Shown piece by piece: positions 27,623-35,734 of a stretch of DNA of 64,000 nt. The stretch covers positions 2,046,001-2,110,000 of the forward strand of contig CP179201.1 in assembly GCA_051201605.1 (NCBI GenBank), read 5' to 3'. The notes under the pieces were generated by a model. That model saw only the letters and a list, made by a program, of their open reading frames with translations. It searched no databases and had not been told where the DNA came from. The stretch is from CABZJG01 sp902512685. Lineage in GTDB: Bacteria; Pseudomonadota; Alphaproteobacteria; Rhodobacterales; Rhodobacteraceae. The translations under genes and the position numbers were made by a program. Positions within the stretch are counted from its first letter, which is position 1. Each line of letters begins with the position of its first letter.

Positions 27623-28603
27623 TCAGGCACCTCGCCGTTCGTCTTGGTACATGCGCCATAAAAAATAGCTGATAAAGACCATCATAATTGCAAACAAAAC
27701 TGTTGCGACAGCTGATCCATATCCATAGCGTTCGCCATATTCGCTTATCGCGACCTCATACATATAATGGGAAAGCACATTGGTCATGCCGTATGGCCCG
27801 CCCTGGGTCATAATTGCGATCATGTCAAAGGACCGCAAAGCCCCAATAACCGTAACAGCGACCGCAATAAAGGTCGCAGGGCGCAATTGAGGAAGCACCA
27901 CATACCACAGCATCTTCCAGCCTTTGGCGCCATCAAGTCGGCCCGCTTCAATCTGATCTGCCGCAACATTATTAAGACCGGTCAGATACAAGATGACGCA
28001 ATAGGCAACCTGGGGCCACAAACCGGCAAAGATAATGCCGTATGTGGCATAATCAGCACTGGATAATAAATCCGGCACAGGGCGCGCACATTTGACTGTT
28101 TTATTACCAATAAAATTGATGGTTTCTTCGCAAAAGAAAAATTGCCAGACTTTTGCGACAATACCAAAGTCAGGGTTGTAAAACCAACCAAATATCAATC
28201 CGACGACCACTTGGCTGATCACAAACGGAAAGAAAAAAAGCGACTTATAAATCCGAATGCCCGTAACGGTTTGATTTAAAAAGATAGCGATCATCAATCC
28301 GACTGGAACAGACAGCATATAAAGAAACAGCCATAAAATATTGTTTTTAATCGAAATCCAGAAATTTGGGTCAACCCAAAGAGTGCGATAATTTTCCAAA
28401 CCTATAAAAGTCGCCGTCGATTGCCCATTTCCATCATAAAGGCCGTTCCATGCATAAAGCGACAGCTGTAAAGATTGGAAAATTGGTATGACAACATAAA
28501 TGAAAAAGAAAAATAGAGCCGGTATTAAGAAAATAAAGGGCGCTATCTCCAACTTGTGGCGCGACATCCAGCTTGATTGAGTATGTGAGATGTCGGTTTG
28601 CAT
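27623..28603 (-). CDS. ABC sugar permease, MalF type
   Basis: 326 residues, six or seven membrane segments with an EAA loop DGAKGWKMLWYVVLPQLRP near residue 230. I use the ATG at 28603, which has GAGGAG four bases before it; a TTG start upstream would include that ribosome binding site in the coding region. It contains an extra periplasmic loop with cysteines around residues 150-175. It lies between the binding protein gene and the MalG-type permease gene. Confidence 0.92.
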   Translation of the reverse strand: MQTDISHTQSSWMSRHKLEIAPFIFLIPALFFFFIYVVIPIFQSLQLSLYAWNGLYDGNGQSTATFIGLENYRTLWVDPNFWISIKNNILWLFLYMLSVPVGLMIAIFLNQTVTGIRIYKSLFFFPFVISQVVVGLIFGWFYNPDFGIVAKVWQFFFCEETINFIGNKTVKCARPVPDLLSSADYATYGIIFAGLWPQVAYCVILYLTGLNNVAADQIEAGRLDGAKGWKMLWYVVLPQLRPATFIAVAVTVIGALRSFDMIAIMTQGGPYGMTNVLSHYMYEVAISEYGERYGYGSAVATVLFAIMMVFISYFLWRMYQDERRGA

Positions 28604-28663
28604 TGCGCTCCTCAAAGTTGGTGAAGCGGGCGCGACAACGCGCGCCCGCCAATTGGCTTGGTG

Positions 28664-29899
28664 TTACTTATACACCTCGGCTTGAACTTGATCCAAACGT
28701 TCTAGGATCGCATCCAGTTTGCTGGGGTCAAGCATGAACTCTTGGAAACCTTTCATGCCTTCGGACGCCATAGCAGCCGGCGCATCGCGGTCATAGAACT
28801 GAGCTAGACCGGCTGCATTGGACACCACTGCAAAGCCTTCTTGAATGAACTTATCATCCCCGACGGTGGCTTTTGCGTTTGGTGGCAACTGGCCAAGGAT
28901 TGCGTTCCACTTGGATTGCGTGTCAGCCTGCGCAACAAACGCGAGGAATTTTTTAGCATCCTCTTTGTTCTTAGCACCCGATGGAATAAAGAATGCATCC
29001 GCCGGCGCTTCTTCAGCCATTGGCAGACCTGGTGTGATTTCAGGGAACTGGAAGAAGTCGATTTGATCATTTGTCAAACCAGCATCTCGCATCGCACCTA
29101 CAGCAAAGTTACCCATCACATACATTCCTGCATCGCCATTTGCGAACGCGGCAACACCGCCTTGCCAATCCATGGACGCATGGTTGTCAATGAAGGAACA
29201 ACGATCAAGCATTTCTTCCCAATTGGCAAAGGTTGCCCGGATCCGGTCATCGGTATACTTGATCTTGCCGTCTGTCAGAGCGTTGTGAACATCATAACCG
29301 TTGGTGCGCAGGTTCAAGTAATCAAACACGCCCGCAGCTGTCCAAAGATATTTGGTTCCGATGGTAAAGGGTGTAACACCCACACCTTTCAGAGCATCAC
29401 AGTTTGAAAGCAACTCGCCCCATGTTTTAGGCTCTGACAAACCAAGTTTGTCATAGATGTCTTTGCGGTAATAAACGCCCCACTGGTAGTATGAATAGGG
29501 CACACCCCAGGTTTTACCGTTGCGTGACATGGTTGGTTTAACCGCTGCCATGTCCTCATTTAGGTTGTTTTCAGCCCATAGGTCATCAATGGGTTCAAAC
29601 AGGCCTGCGTCAACAAACGGACCCATCCGGTTACCCGGATACCAGGATGTCACATCCGGCGGGTTTGCTGACAAGAAGTTACGGATCGCAGATTTATGCG
29701 CTTCGCGATCACCGTTATTGACTGTTACATTAATATCGGGATTTGCGGCCTCGAACGCGGCAACCGCCTCCTCGAACGCTTGTTTTGGATCGGGGTTCAA
29801 GTCATCAAAGGTGATCACTAGATCTCCGGCAAAAGCAGAAGCAGCAAACATTGTTGTTGCTGCAAAGGTGCCTATCTTCATTTTTAGTGTATTGGTCAT
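28664..29899 (-). CDS. Extracellular sugar-binding protein of ABC transporter
   Basis: 411 residues with a typical signal peptide ending in ASAFA, then mature sequence from about residue 25. Family 1 solute-binding protein, periplasmic. The start at 29899 has GGGAG upstream. It is the first gene of the minus-strand operon, 60 bases ahead of the permeases, and faces the IclR gene across a 137-base promoter region. Ligand not shown by sequence; a galactoside is inferred from the glycosidases. Confidence 0.9.
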   Translation of the reverse strand: MTNTLKMKIGTFAATTMFAASAFAGDLVITFDDLNPDPKQAFEEAVAAFEAANPDINVTVNNGDREAHKSAIRNFLSANPPDVTSWYPGNRMGPFVDAGLFEPIDDLWAENNLNEDMAAVKPTMSRNGKTWGVPYSYYQWGVYYRKDIYDKLGLSEPKTWGELLSNCDALKGVGVTPFTIGTKYLWTAAGVFDYLNLRTNGYDVHNALTDGKIKYTDDRIRATFANWEEMLDRCSFIDNHASMDWQGGVAAFANGDAGMYVMGNFAVGAMRDAGLTNDQIDFFQFPEITPGLPMAEEAPADAFFIPSGAKNKEDAKKFLAFVAQADTQSKWNAILGQLPPNAKATVGDDKFIQEGFAVVSNAAGLAQFYDRDAPAAMASEGMKGFQEFMLDPSKLDAILERLDQVQAEVYK

Positions 29900-29954
29900 A
29901 AATTTCTCCCATTTCTCCAGTTGACATTGGTTCCAAATAATGAGACCTTTTTCC

Positions 29955-29973
29955 AACTATTGAAACAATGGGA
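29955..29973. promoter_or_regulatory. Possible IclR operator
   Basis: ATTG-AAA-CAAT (29959-29969) is a short perfect inverted repeat in the region between the binding-protein gene and the divergent IclR gene. Its position suits control of both directions. IclR sites are variable, so this is a weak call based on symmetry and place. Confidence 0.3.
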
Positions 29974-30036
29974 CGAATCCCTTAAGTTGTCAACAACCTC
30001 GTGCCGCTAAAATTGTGCCAACGAAAGGCATAGAGA

Positions 30037-30816
30037 ATGAGCAAACAAACCTCTGTTGACGGAACAGTCGGTAAGGCTCTGGAAATTCTAGATTTAATTG
30101 CTAGTTTTGGCCGCCCTGTTCGCTTTTCCGAAATCTTAACAAACAGCCCACATCCAAAAGCAACACTGTATCGTTTGGTGCAGACCCTGACCAATCAAGG
30201 CATGTTGAGCTTTGATAATGACCGGGCAACATACCAGCCGGGGATACGTCTGGTCCGGCTTGCCCATTCAGCATGGCGTCAAAGCGCATTGGCGCCAGTG
30301 GCGCGCCCGATATTGGACCGATTGGCTAAAGAACTTGGCGAAACTCTTCATCTTGCACAGATGGACGAAGGCCAAGTGCTGTATGTGGACAAACGAAATG
30401 CAGCGCAGCCGATTGAAATGTTCAGCTCGGCAGGCAAGTCCGGACCCGGGTATTGCACGGGTGTTGGAAAAGCAATTATGGCTTTTTTGCCAACCGAAAT
30501 ACAAGAGCGGGCCATCGCCAAACAATCGTATTATGGCTATACTCCCAACACAATAACAACGGCCGATACACTTCGGACTGAATTGGACCACATCGCGAAA
30601 AATGGCATGGCCTTTGACCGCGAAGAACACGAACCCGGCATCATCTGTATCGCTGTGCCCGTTTTAAATTCAAAAAACCATGCTCTTGGAGCTCTTTCGC
30701 TGACATCAAATATCCAAAGGCATTCTTTTGAAAGCCTAAAGATGCATGCGTCCACCCTTCAAACAGCTGCATCTGAAATATCGCATGCGGCTGAAAACTG
30801 GCAATTCCCAACCTAA
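30037..30816 (+). CDS. IclR-family transcriptional regulator
   Basis: 259 residues. N-terminal winged helix-turn-helix (about residues 8-65, with KATLYRLVQTL as recognition helix) and a C-terminal effector domain with GPGYCTGVGKAIMAFLP and DREEHEPGIICIAVPV, both IclR signatures. Divergent from the transport/catabolic operon, which it most likely controls in response to a galactose-derived effector. Eleven bases separate it from the ABC ATPase gene. Confidence 0.92.
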   Translation: MSKQTSVDGTVGKALEILDLIASFGRPVRFSEILTNSPHPKATLYRLVQTLTNQGMLSFDNDRATYQPGIRLVRLAHSAWRQSALAPVARPILDRLAKELGETLHLAQMDEGQVLYVDKRNAAQPIEMFSSAGKSGPGYCTGVGKAIMAFLPTEIQERAIAKQSYYGYTPNTITTADTLRTELDHIAKNGMAFDREEHEPGIICIAVPVLNSKNHALGALSLTSNIQRHSFESLKMHASTLQTAASEISHAAENWQFPT

Positions 30817-30826
30817 AGAGGCAAAA

Positions 30827-31888
30827 ATGTCTGGTGTAAAACTCACAAATACATTCAAAAAATATGGTGATGTACAAGTCATTCATGGCATTGATCTTGA
30901 TATTGAAGATGGCGAGTTTTGTGTTTTTGTAGGCCCCTCAGGATGTGGCAAATCTACGCTTCTGCGGATGATCGCAGGCTTAGAGGAAACCACCGATGGA
31001 AATATACAAATAGGCACCCGAGATGTCACCCAAGCGGATCCTGCCGACCGCGGCGTCGCAATGGTTTTTCAGACATATGCGCTTTATCCACATATGAGTG
31101 TGGCTGAAAATATGGGATTTGGGTTAAAAATGACTGGACACCCGAAGTCTGAAATTCAATCAAAAGTTGCCGAGGCAAGCCGTATATTGAAACTTGAAGA
31201 ATACCTTGATCGAAAACCAAAAGCTTTATCCGGCGGCCAAAGGCAGCGGGTGGCAATTGGGCGGGCGATTGTGCGGGGACCCGAGGTGTTTTTATTTGAT
31301 GAACCTCTGTCAAACCTGGATGCGGAGCTTCGTGTTGACATGCGGGTGGAAATCGCGCGGTTGCACAAAGAAATCGGCGCCACAATGATTTATGTAACCC
31401 ATGATCAGGTTGAAGCGATGACATTGGCCGATAAAATCGTCGTATTGCGGGCAGGCCATGTAGAGCAAGTTGGCCGTCCAATGGATTTATACCATGATCC
31501 AGAAAACAAATTCGTGGCGGGTTTTATTGGCTCGCCCGCGATGAATTTTCTCAGCGCAGTTGTATGTTCGGGCCAAATTATGGTTCCCGCCCTAAATAAC
31601 CAAACGATTAAAGCATCCATCAAATTGCCTGCTGAGGGCAGCAAACTCACCATTGGCATTCGGCCAAAAGCACTCCAGTTGGATATGGCAAAAAAGGGTT
31701 TAAAAATTGATATTCACGAGCGCCTAGGCGGCGTCAGTTACGCATATCTTGCATGTAGCACAGGCGAGCGAATTATTGTCGAAATCAGTGATGATAGCGA
31801 ACTTCCAACCGGACGGGAAGTTGGTTTAAAATTCGATCATTATGCGGTGCTCTTCTTTAATCCAGAAACTGAGCAACGGCTGCGGTAA
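30827..31888 (+). CDS. ABC transporter ATPase, UgpC/MsmK type
   Basis: 353 residues. Walker A GPSGCGKST at 36-44, signature LSGGQRQRVAIGRA near 133, Walker B VFLFDEPLSNLD, then a C-terminal TOBE regulatory domain. Energises the sugar permeases encoded on the opposite strand; this ATPase is separated from them by the regulator. The ATG at 30827 follows AAAGAGG; an upstream in-frame start inside the IclR gene is rejected. Confidence 0.93.
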   Translation: MSGVKLTNTFKKYGDVQVIHGIDLDIEDGEFCVFVGPSGCGKSTLLRMIAGLEETTDGNIQIGTRDVTQADPADRGVAMVFQTYALYPHMSVAENMGFGLKMTGHPKSEIQSKVAEASRILKLEEYLDRKPKALSGGQRQRVAIGRAIVRGPEVFLFDEPLSNLDAELRVDMRVEIARLHKEIGATMIYVTHDQVEAMTLADKIVVLRAGHVEQVGRPMDLYHDPENKFVAGFIGSPAMNFLSAVVCSGQIMVPALNNQTIKASIKLPAEGSKLTIGIRPKALQLDMAKKGLKIDIHERLGGVSYAYLACSTGERIIVEISDDSELPTGREVGLKFDHYAVLFFNPETEQRLR

Positions 31889-31899
31889 AAGTCCCTTAC

Positions 31900-31940
31900 A
31901 TGTTACCATTTTTATATTTTATATATTTTTTTTGTAACAT
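31900..31940 (+). repeat. Inverted repeat after the ATPase gene
   Basis: ATGTTAC (31900-31906) and GTAACAT (31934-31940) are perfect complements enclosing a 27-base, almost pure A/T stretch with runs of T. It may be a weak terminator for the ATPase gene, or an operator upstream of the thiolase promoter, which begins six bases later. Confidence 0.35.
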
Positions 31941-31945
31941 AATTA

Positions 31946-31974
31946 TTGACGGATAAATATCGCCCCTGTATCAA
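31946..31974 (+). promoter_or_regulatory. Probable sigma-70 promoter of the paa operon
   Basis: TTGACG (31946-31951), 17 bases, then TATCAA (31969-31974), 26 bases before the thiolase ATG. The -35 region overlaps TGACGGATAA, a 10-mer that recurs in the paaI-paaZ intergenic region (39182-39191, minus strand), so a shared regulator may act here. Confidence 0.5.
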
Positions 31975-32000
31975 GCGATAAACATCAGGAAAAATCCGTC

Positions 32001-33206
32001 ATGACTTTGGCATATATTTGCGATGCGCAACGCACACCGATTGGAAAATTTGGGGGGGCGCTTGCAAATGTACGCTGTGATGATCTCGCGGCTTTGCCAA
32101 TTTCCGCTTTAATGCAGCGCAATCCATCCGTTGATTGGTCCAGTTTGGATGATGTGATCTATGGCTGCGTCAATCAAGCCGGCGAAGATAACAGAAATGT
32201 GGCCCGCATGGCGGCGCTTTTGGCCGGCCTGCCTGAAACAGTGCCGGGCGTTACAGTTAACCGGCTTTGCGCCTCGGGACTGGAAGCTGTTGGCCAAGCC
32301 GCGCGGGCGATAAAACTTGGCGAATATGATGTTGCGGTCGCCGGCGGCGTAGAAAGCATGAGCCGCGCACCCTTTGTAATGCCCAAGGCAAAAGCAGCCT
32401 TTGACCGCAAGGCCGAGATTTACGATACAACCATAGGCTGGCGTTTTATCAACCCGAAAATGCAACACGCATATGGCACCGATAGCATGCCGCAAACAGC
32501 AGATAATGTGGCCGAAGAGTTTTCGATTAGCCGTGAAGATCAAGACGCCTTTGCCGAACGCTCGCAGGCTCGGTGGGCTGCGGCACAGGAAATCGGCCTG
32601 TTCCGCGAAGAGATCACGCCGGTCACTTTGCCTCAGCGTAAGGGTGATCCTGTCATTGTGGACAGGGATGAACATCCCCGCCCCGGCGCAGGGCGCGAAA
32701 AACTTGCCAAGCTGAGCGGCATAAACGGAGCCAACCTTTCCGTGACGGCGGGCAATGCATCGGGGGTCAATGATGGCGCCGCTGCTATGTTGCTTGCCTC
32801 GGAAGATGCCGCCGCAAAACAAGGGCTGACGCCAAAGGCACGTGTTATCGCCATGCAATCTGCCGGTGTTGCACCGAGCATCATGGGTATAGGGCCTATT
32901 CCTGCAACGCAAAAGGTTCTGGCTAAAACGGGTCTAAGCATCACCGATATGGATATCATCGAGCTGAACGAGGCCTTTGCTGCACAGGCACTGGCCACAC
33001 TGCGGGCTTTGGGCATTCCTGATGATGCCGATTTTGTAAATCCAAATGGTGGGGCGATTGCCATGGGCCATCCACTGGGAATGTCGGGCGCGCGTTTGGT
33101 TGTCAGTGCTGTCAATCAACTAGAGCGCACCAAAGGACGCTATGCGCTTTGCACAATGTGTGTCGGGGTGGGTCAAGGCGTTGCGATGATACTGGAACGC
33201 GTTTGA
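32001..33206 (+). CDS. paaJ: 3-oxoadipyl-CoA/3-oxo-5,6-dehydrosuberyl-CoA thiolase
   Basis: 401 residues, thiolase II family. Nucleophile Cys90 in NRLCASGLE, His356 in GGAIAMGHPLG and the second cysteine near 386 in CTMCVGVGQG. PaaJ/PcaF-type enzymes cleave 3-oxoadipyl-CoA to succinyl-CoA and acetyl-CoA. The paaJ name is given for its place 15 bases before paaA; a general acetyl-CoA acyltransferase cannot be excluded from sequence alone. Confidence 0.85.
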   Translation: MTLAYICDAQRTPIGKFGGALANVRCDDLAALPISALMQRNPSVDWSSLDDVIYGCVNQAGEDNRNVARMAALLAGLPETVPGVTVNRLCASGLEAVGQAARAIKLGEYDVAVAGGVESMSRAPFVMPKAKAAFDRKAEIYDTTIGWRFINPKMQHAYGTDSMPQTADNVAEEFSISREDQDAFAERSQARWAAAQEIGLFREEITPVTLPQRKGDPVIVDRDEHPRPGAGREKLAKLSGINGANLSVTAGNASGVNDGAAAMLLASEDAAAKQGLTPKARVIAMQSAGVAPSIMGIGPIPATQKVLAKTGLSITDMDIIELNEAFAAQALATLRALGIPDDADFVNPNGGAIAMGHPLGMSGARLVVSAVNQLERTKGRYALCTMCVGVGQGVAMILERV

Positions 33207-33221
33207 GGGAGGAAACCACGA

Positions 33222-34214
33222 ATGTATGCACAAATGGTCAAAAGCACCGGGAAAAAGGTAAAATCCCAAGCGGATATGAGCCCCGAAGAACGCCGCTTTC
33301 AAGAGCGAATTGATCAAGGCGAAAGGATTGAGCCCAAAGACTGGATGCCCGAGAGCTATCGCAAAACGCTTATCCGCCAAATTGGCCAACATGCGCATTC
33401 GGAAATTGTTGGGCAATTGCCCGAAGGAAACTGGATCACGCGCGCGCCAACCCTTGAACGTAAAGCCATTCTTTTGGCCAAGGTACAAGATGAAGCCGGG
33501 CACGGGCTTTATCTTTATTGCGCCGCAGAAACTTTGGGAATTAGCCGCGATGAGCTGACTGAGAACCTGCTGTCAGGCAAGATGAAATACAGCTCGATCT
33601 TTAACTACCCGACCCTGACATGGGCAGATATGGGGGCCATTGGTTGGCTTGTTGACGGGGCTGCTATTATGAACCAAGTTCCTTTGCAGCGCACCTCTTA
33701 TGGACCTTACGCGCGGGCCATGGTGCGCATCTGCAAAGAGGAAAGTTTTCATCAACGTCAGGGCTATGACATTATGATGAAAATGGCACAAGGCACTGCC
33801 GCACAAAAGCGGATGGCTCAAGATGCCCTAAACAGGTTCTGGTTTCCCTCTTTGATGATGTTTGGTCCCTCTGACAAAGAAAGTGTTCATTCAGAGCAAT
33901 CCATGGCTTGGAAGATCAAAATTAATTCAAATGATGAACTGCGGCAGAAATTCGTAGATCAAACTGCCCCACAGGCAGACCTGCTTGGATTAGACATTCC
34001 AGATGCAGCCCTGTCTTGGAATGAAAAGCGTGGTCATTATGATTTTTCCCAACCGAATTGGGATGAGTTTTTCGACGTTCTGAAAGGCAACGGCCCATGC
34101 AATACAGAGCGCCTTGAGGCCCGCCGCAAGGCTTGGGATGATGGCGCATGGGTGCGCGAGGCAATGCTGGCCCATGCCCGCAAGAAAGCAACCGGAAACA
34201 TAGCCGCTGAATAG
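33222..34214 (+). CDS. paaA: 1,2-phenylacetyl-CoA epoxidase, catalytic subunit
   Basis: 330 residues; bacterial di-iron multicomponent oxygenase. Metal-ligand motifs E-x-x-H appear as DEAGHGLY (about residue 91) and KEESFHQRQ (about 174). With PaaC it forms the structural core that epoxidises the ring of phenylacetyl-CoA. GGGAGG precedes the ATG. Followed by paaB after ten bases. Confidence 0.96.
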   Translation: MYAQMVKSTGKKVKSQADMSPEERRFQERIDQGERIEPKDWMPESYRKTLIRQIGQHAHSEIVGQLPEGNWITRAPTLERKAILLAKVQDEAGHGLYLYCAAETLGISRDELTENLLSGKMKYSSIFNYPTLTWADMGAIGWLVDGAAIMNQVPLQRTSYGPYARAMVRICKEESFHQRQGYDIMMKMAQGTAAQKRMAQDALNRFWFPSLMMFGPSDKESVHSEQSMAWKIKINSNDELRQKFVDQTAPQADLLGLDIPDAALSWNEKRGHYDFSQPNWDEFFDVLKGNGPCNTERLEARRKAWDDGAWVREAMLAHARKKATGNIAAE

Positions 34215-34224
34215 GAGCTATCAA

Positions 34225-34509
34225 ATGTCTAACGAATGGCCTCTTTGGGAAATTTTTATCCGCGGTCAACATGGGGTGAGCCACCGTCATGTGGGCAGTC
34301 TTCACGCAGCCGATGCAGAGGCGGCAATTCGCAACGCTCGGGATGTTTATACCAGGCGTAATGAAGGCGTGAGTATCTGGGTGGTTGAAGCCGCAGCGAT
34401 AAGTGCCAGCAGCCCCGGAAACAAGGGCCCGCTTTATGATCCAAGCAACTCCAAGGTTTATCGCCACCCCAGCTTTTATGATATCCCAGACGACGCCGGA
34501 GCCATGTGA
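34225..34509 (+). CDS. paaB: 1,2-phenylacetyl-CoA epoxidase subunit PaaB
   Basis: 94 residues, usual length. The N-terminus WPLWEIFIRGQHGVSHRHVGSLHA is the family hallmark. A small subunit that bridges PaaAC heterodimers in the epoxidase. Its stop overlaps the region of the paaC start (ATGTGATG). Confidence 0.96.
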   Translation: MSNEWPLWEIFIRGQHGVSHRHVGSLHAADAEAAIRNARDVYTRRNEGVSIWVVEAAAISASSPGNKGPLYDPSNSKVYRHPSFYDIPDDAGAM

Positions 34510-35264
34510 TGACTGATCCTTTAAAACAGTTCGCATTACGGATGGGAGACAATGCCCTGATCCTTGGCCAGCGACTTGGTGAGTGGTGCGGCCATGCGCC
34601 AGCCTTGGAAGAAGACATCGCTTTGGCCAACATATCACTGGATCTGATCGGTCAAACCCAGCTGTGGCTAGGTTTGGCCGGGCAGCTAGAAGGGTATGAG
34701 AAAACTGCAGATGATTTGGCGTTCCATCGTGAGGTCTATGATTTTCATAACCTGCTTTTGGTCGAGCAACCAAATAGAGATTTTGGCCACACAATGATGC
34801 GGCAATATTTGTTTGATACCTTTCATTTTTTTCAACTCAATTCACTGCAAACATCAAGCGAGCAACGAGTTTGCGATATTGCGGCCAAAGCAGTAAAGGA
34901 AGTGAGTTACCATTTGGAACGCTCAAGCGAGACCGTGATCGCATTGGGTGATGGAACCGAAGAAAGTCATGCCCGAATGCAAAGCGCCCTTGACCGGCTA
35001 TGGCCATTTGTCGGTGAAATGCTAACCGATGATGCCATAGATCAGGCCGTAGCCAATGCTAGGATCGGCCCACGGCCCAGCGAATTGAAACAAGATTACA
35101 TTAAATCAATTGAACAAGTTCTTGAGCAGGCCACACTAAGAATCCCTGAAAACAACCCTGCTCAAAAGGGTGGTAAAAGCGGCACTATGCATAGTGAACA
35201 CCTCGGCCATTTATTGGCACAGATGCAATATTTGCAACGTGCCTATCCGGATGCACGTTGGTAA
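34509..35264 (+). CDS. paaC: 1,2-phenylacetyl-CoA epoxidase structural subunit PaaC
   Basis: 251 residues, ferritin-like helical protein related to PaaA but without a full set of di-iron ligands. Contains GDNALILGQRL near the start and a C-terminal MHSEHLGHLLAQMQYLQRAYPDARW typical of PaaC. I prefer the ATG at 34509, sharing one base with the paaB stop; a GTG three bases earlier is also possible. Confidence 0.95.
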   Translation: MTDPLKQFALRMGDNALILGQRLGEWCGHAPALEEDIALANISLDLIGQTQLWLGLAGQLEGYEKTADDLAFHREVYDFHNLLLVEQPNRDFGHTMMRQYLFDTFHFFQLNSLQTSSEQRVCDIAAKAVKEVSYHLERSSETVIALGDGTEESHARMQSALDRLWPFVGEMLTDDAIDQAVANARIGPRPSELKQDYIKSIEQVLEQATLRIPENNPAQKGGKSGTMHSEHLGHLLAQMQYLQRAYPDARW

Positions 35265-35265
35265 T

Positions 35266-35724
35266 ATGACAACTTCCACAGAGCATATTTGGAATTTTCT
35301 GGAGCAAGTTCCCGATCCGGAAATTCCAGCCATTTCCATTGTGGATTTAGGCATTATTCGAGATGTAGCTTGGCTCAATGACCGACTACAGATTACCATT
35401 ACCCCTACCTATTCTGGATGTCCTGCAACCACAGTCATTGGCCTTGAAATTGAAAAAGCTGCTCATTCAAATGGAATTGAGAACATTGATATAAAGCAGC
35501 AGATTAACCCGGCATGGACAACAGATTGGATTTCAGAGCGCGGCAAAAAAAGACTTAAGGCTTATGGCATCGCGCCGCCCAATCCGTCTGGCGGGCCAGA
35601 GTGCTGCCCTCAATGCGGGGCGCAAAATGTCGAGCGCATCAGTCAATTCGGATCCACCCCCTGTAAAGCGCAGTGGCGCTGCCATGAGTGCCTTGAACCT
35701 TTTGATTACTTCAAATGCCATTAG
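35266..35724 (+). CDS. paaD: Phenylacetate degradation protein PaaD (SUF-T family)
   Basis: 152 residues. N-terminal DUF59/MIP18 domain (VPDPEIPAISIVDLGI, about residues 13-28, and YSGCPAT), and a C-terminal zinc-ribbon-like set CCPQCG...CKAQWRCHECLEPFDYFKCH. PaaD is thought to help mature the iron-sulfur cluster of PaaE. The start lies one base past the paaC stop; in-frame sequence upstream belongs to paaC DNA. Confidence 0.93.
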   Translation: MTTSTEHIWNFLEQVPDPEIPAISIVDLGIIRDVAWLNDRLQITITPTYSGCPATTVIGLEIEKAAHSNGIENIDIKQQINPAWTTDWISERGKKRLKAYGIAPPNPSGGPECCPQCGAQNVERISQFGSTPCKAQWRCHECLEPFDYFKCH

Positions 35725-35734
35725 AAGGACTGAC

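Noticed and set aside
31900..31940. Strong terminator after the ABC ATPase gene
   Set aside because: The 7-bp arms are 27 bases apart and AT-rich, too weak for a confident terminator; kept only as an inverted repeat.
32109..32912. 267-codon minus-strand frame within the thiolase gene
   Set aside because: Shadow of the thiolase coding sequence; no family resemblance and the plus-strand gene has all catalytic residues.
33922..34794. 290-codon minus-strand frame across paaA-paaB-paaC
   Set aside because: It crosses three well-supported genes and shows no recognisable domain.
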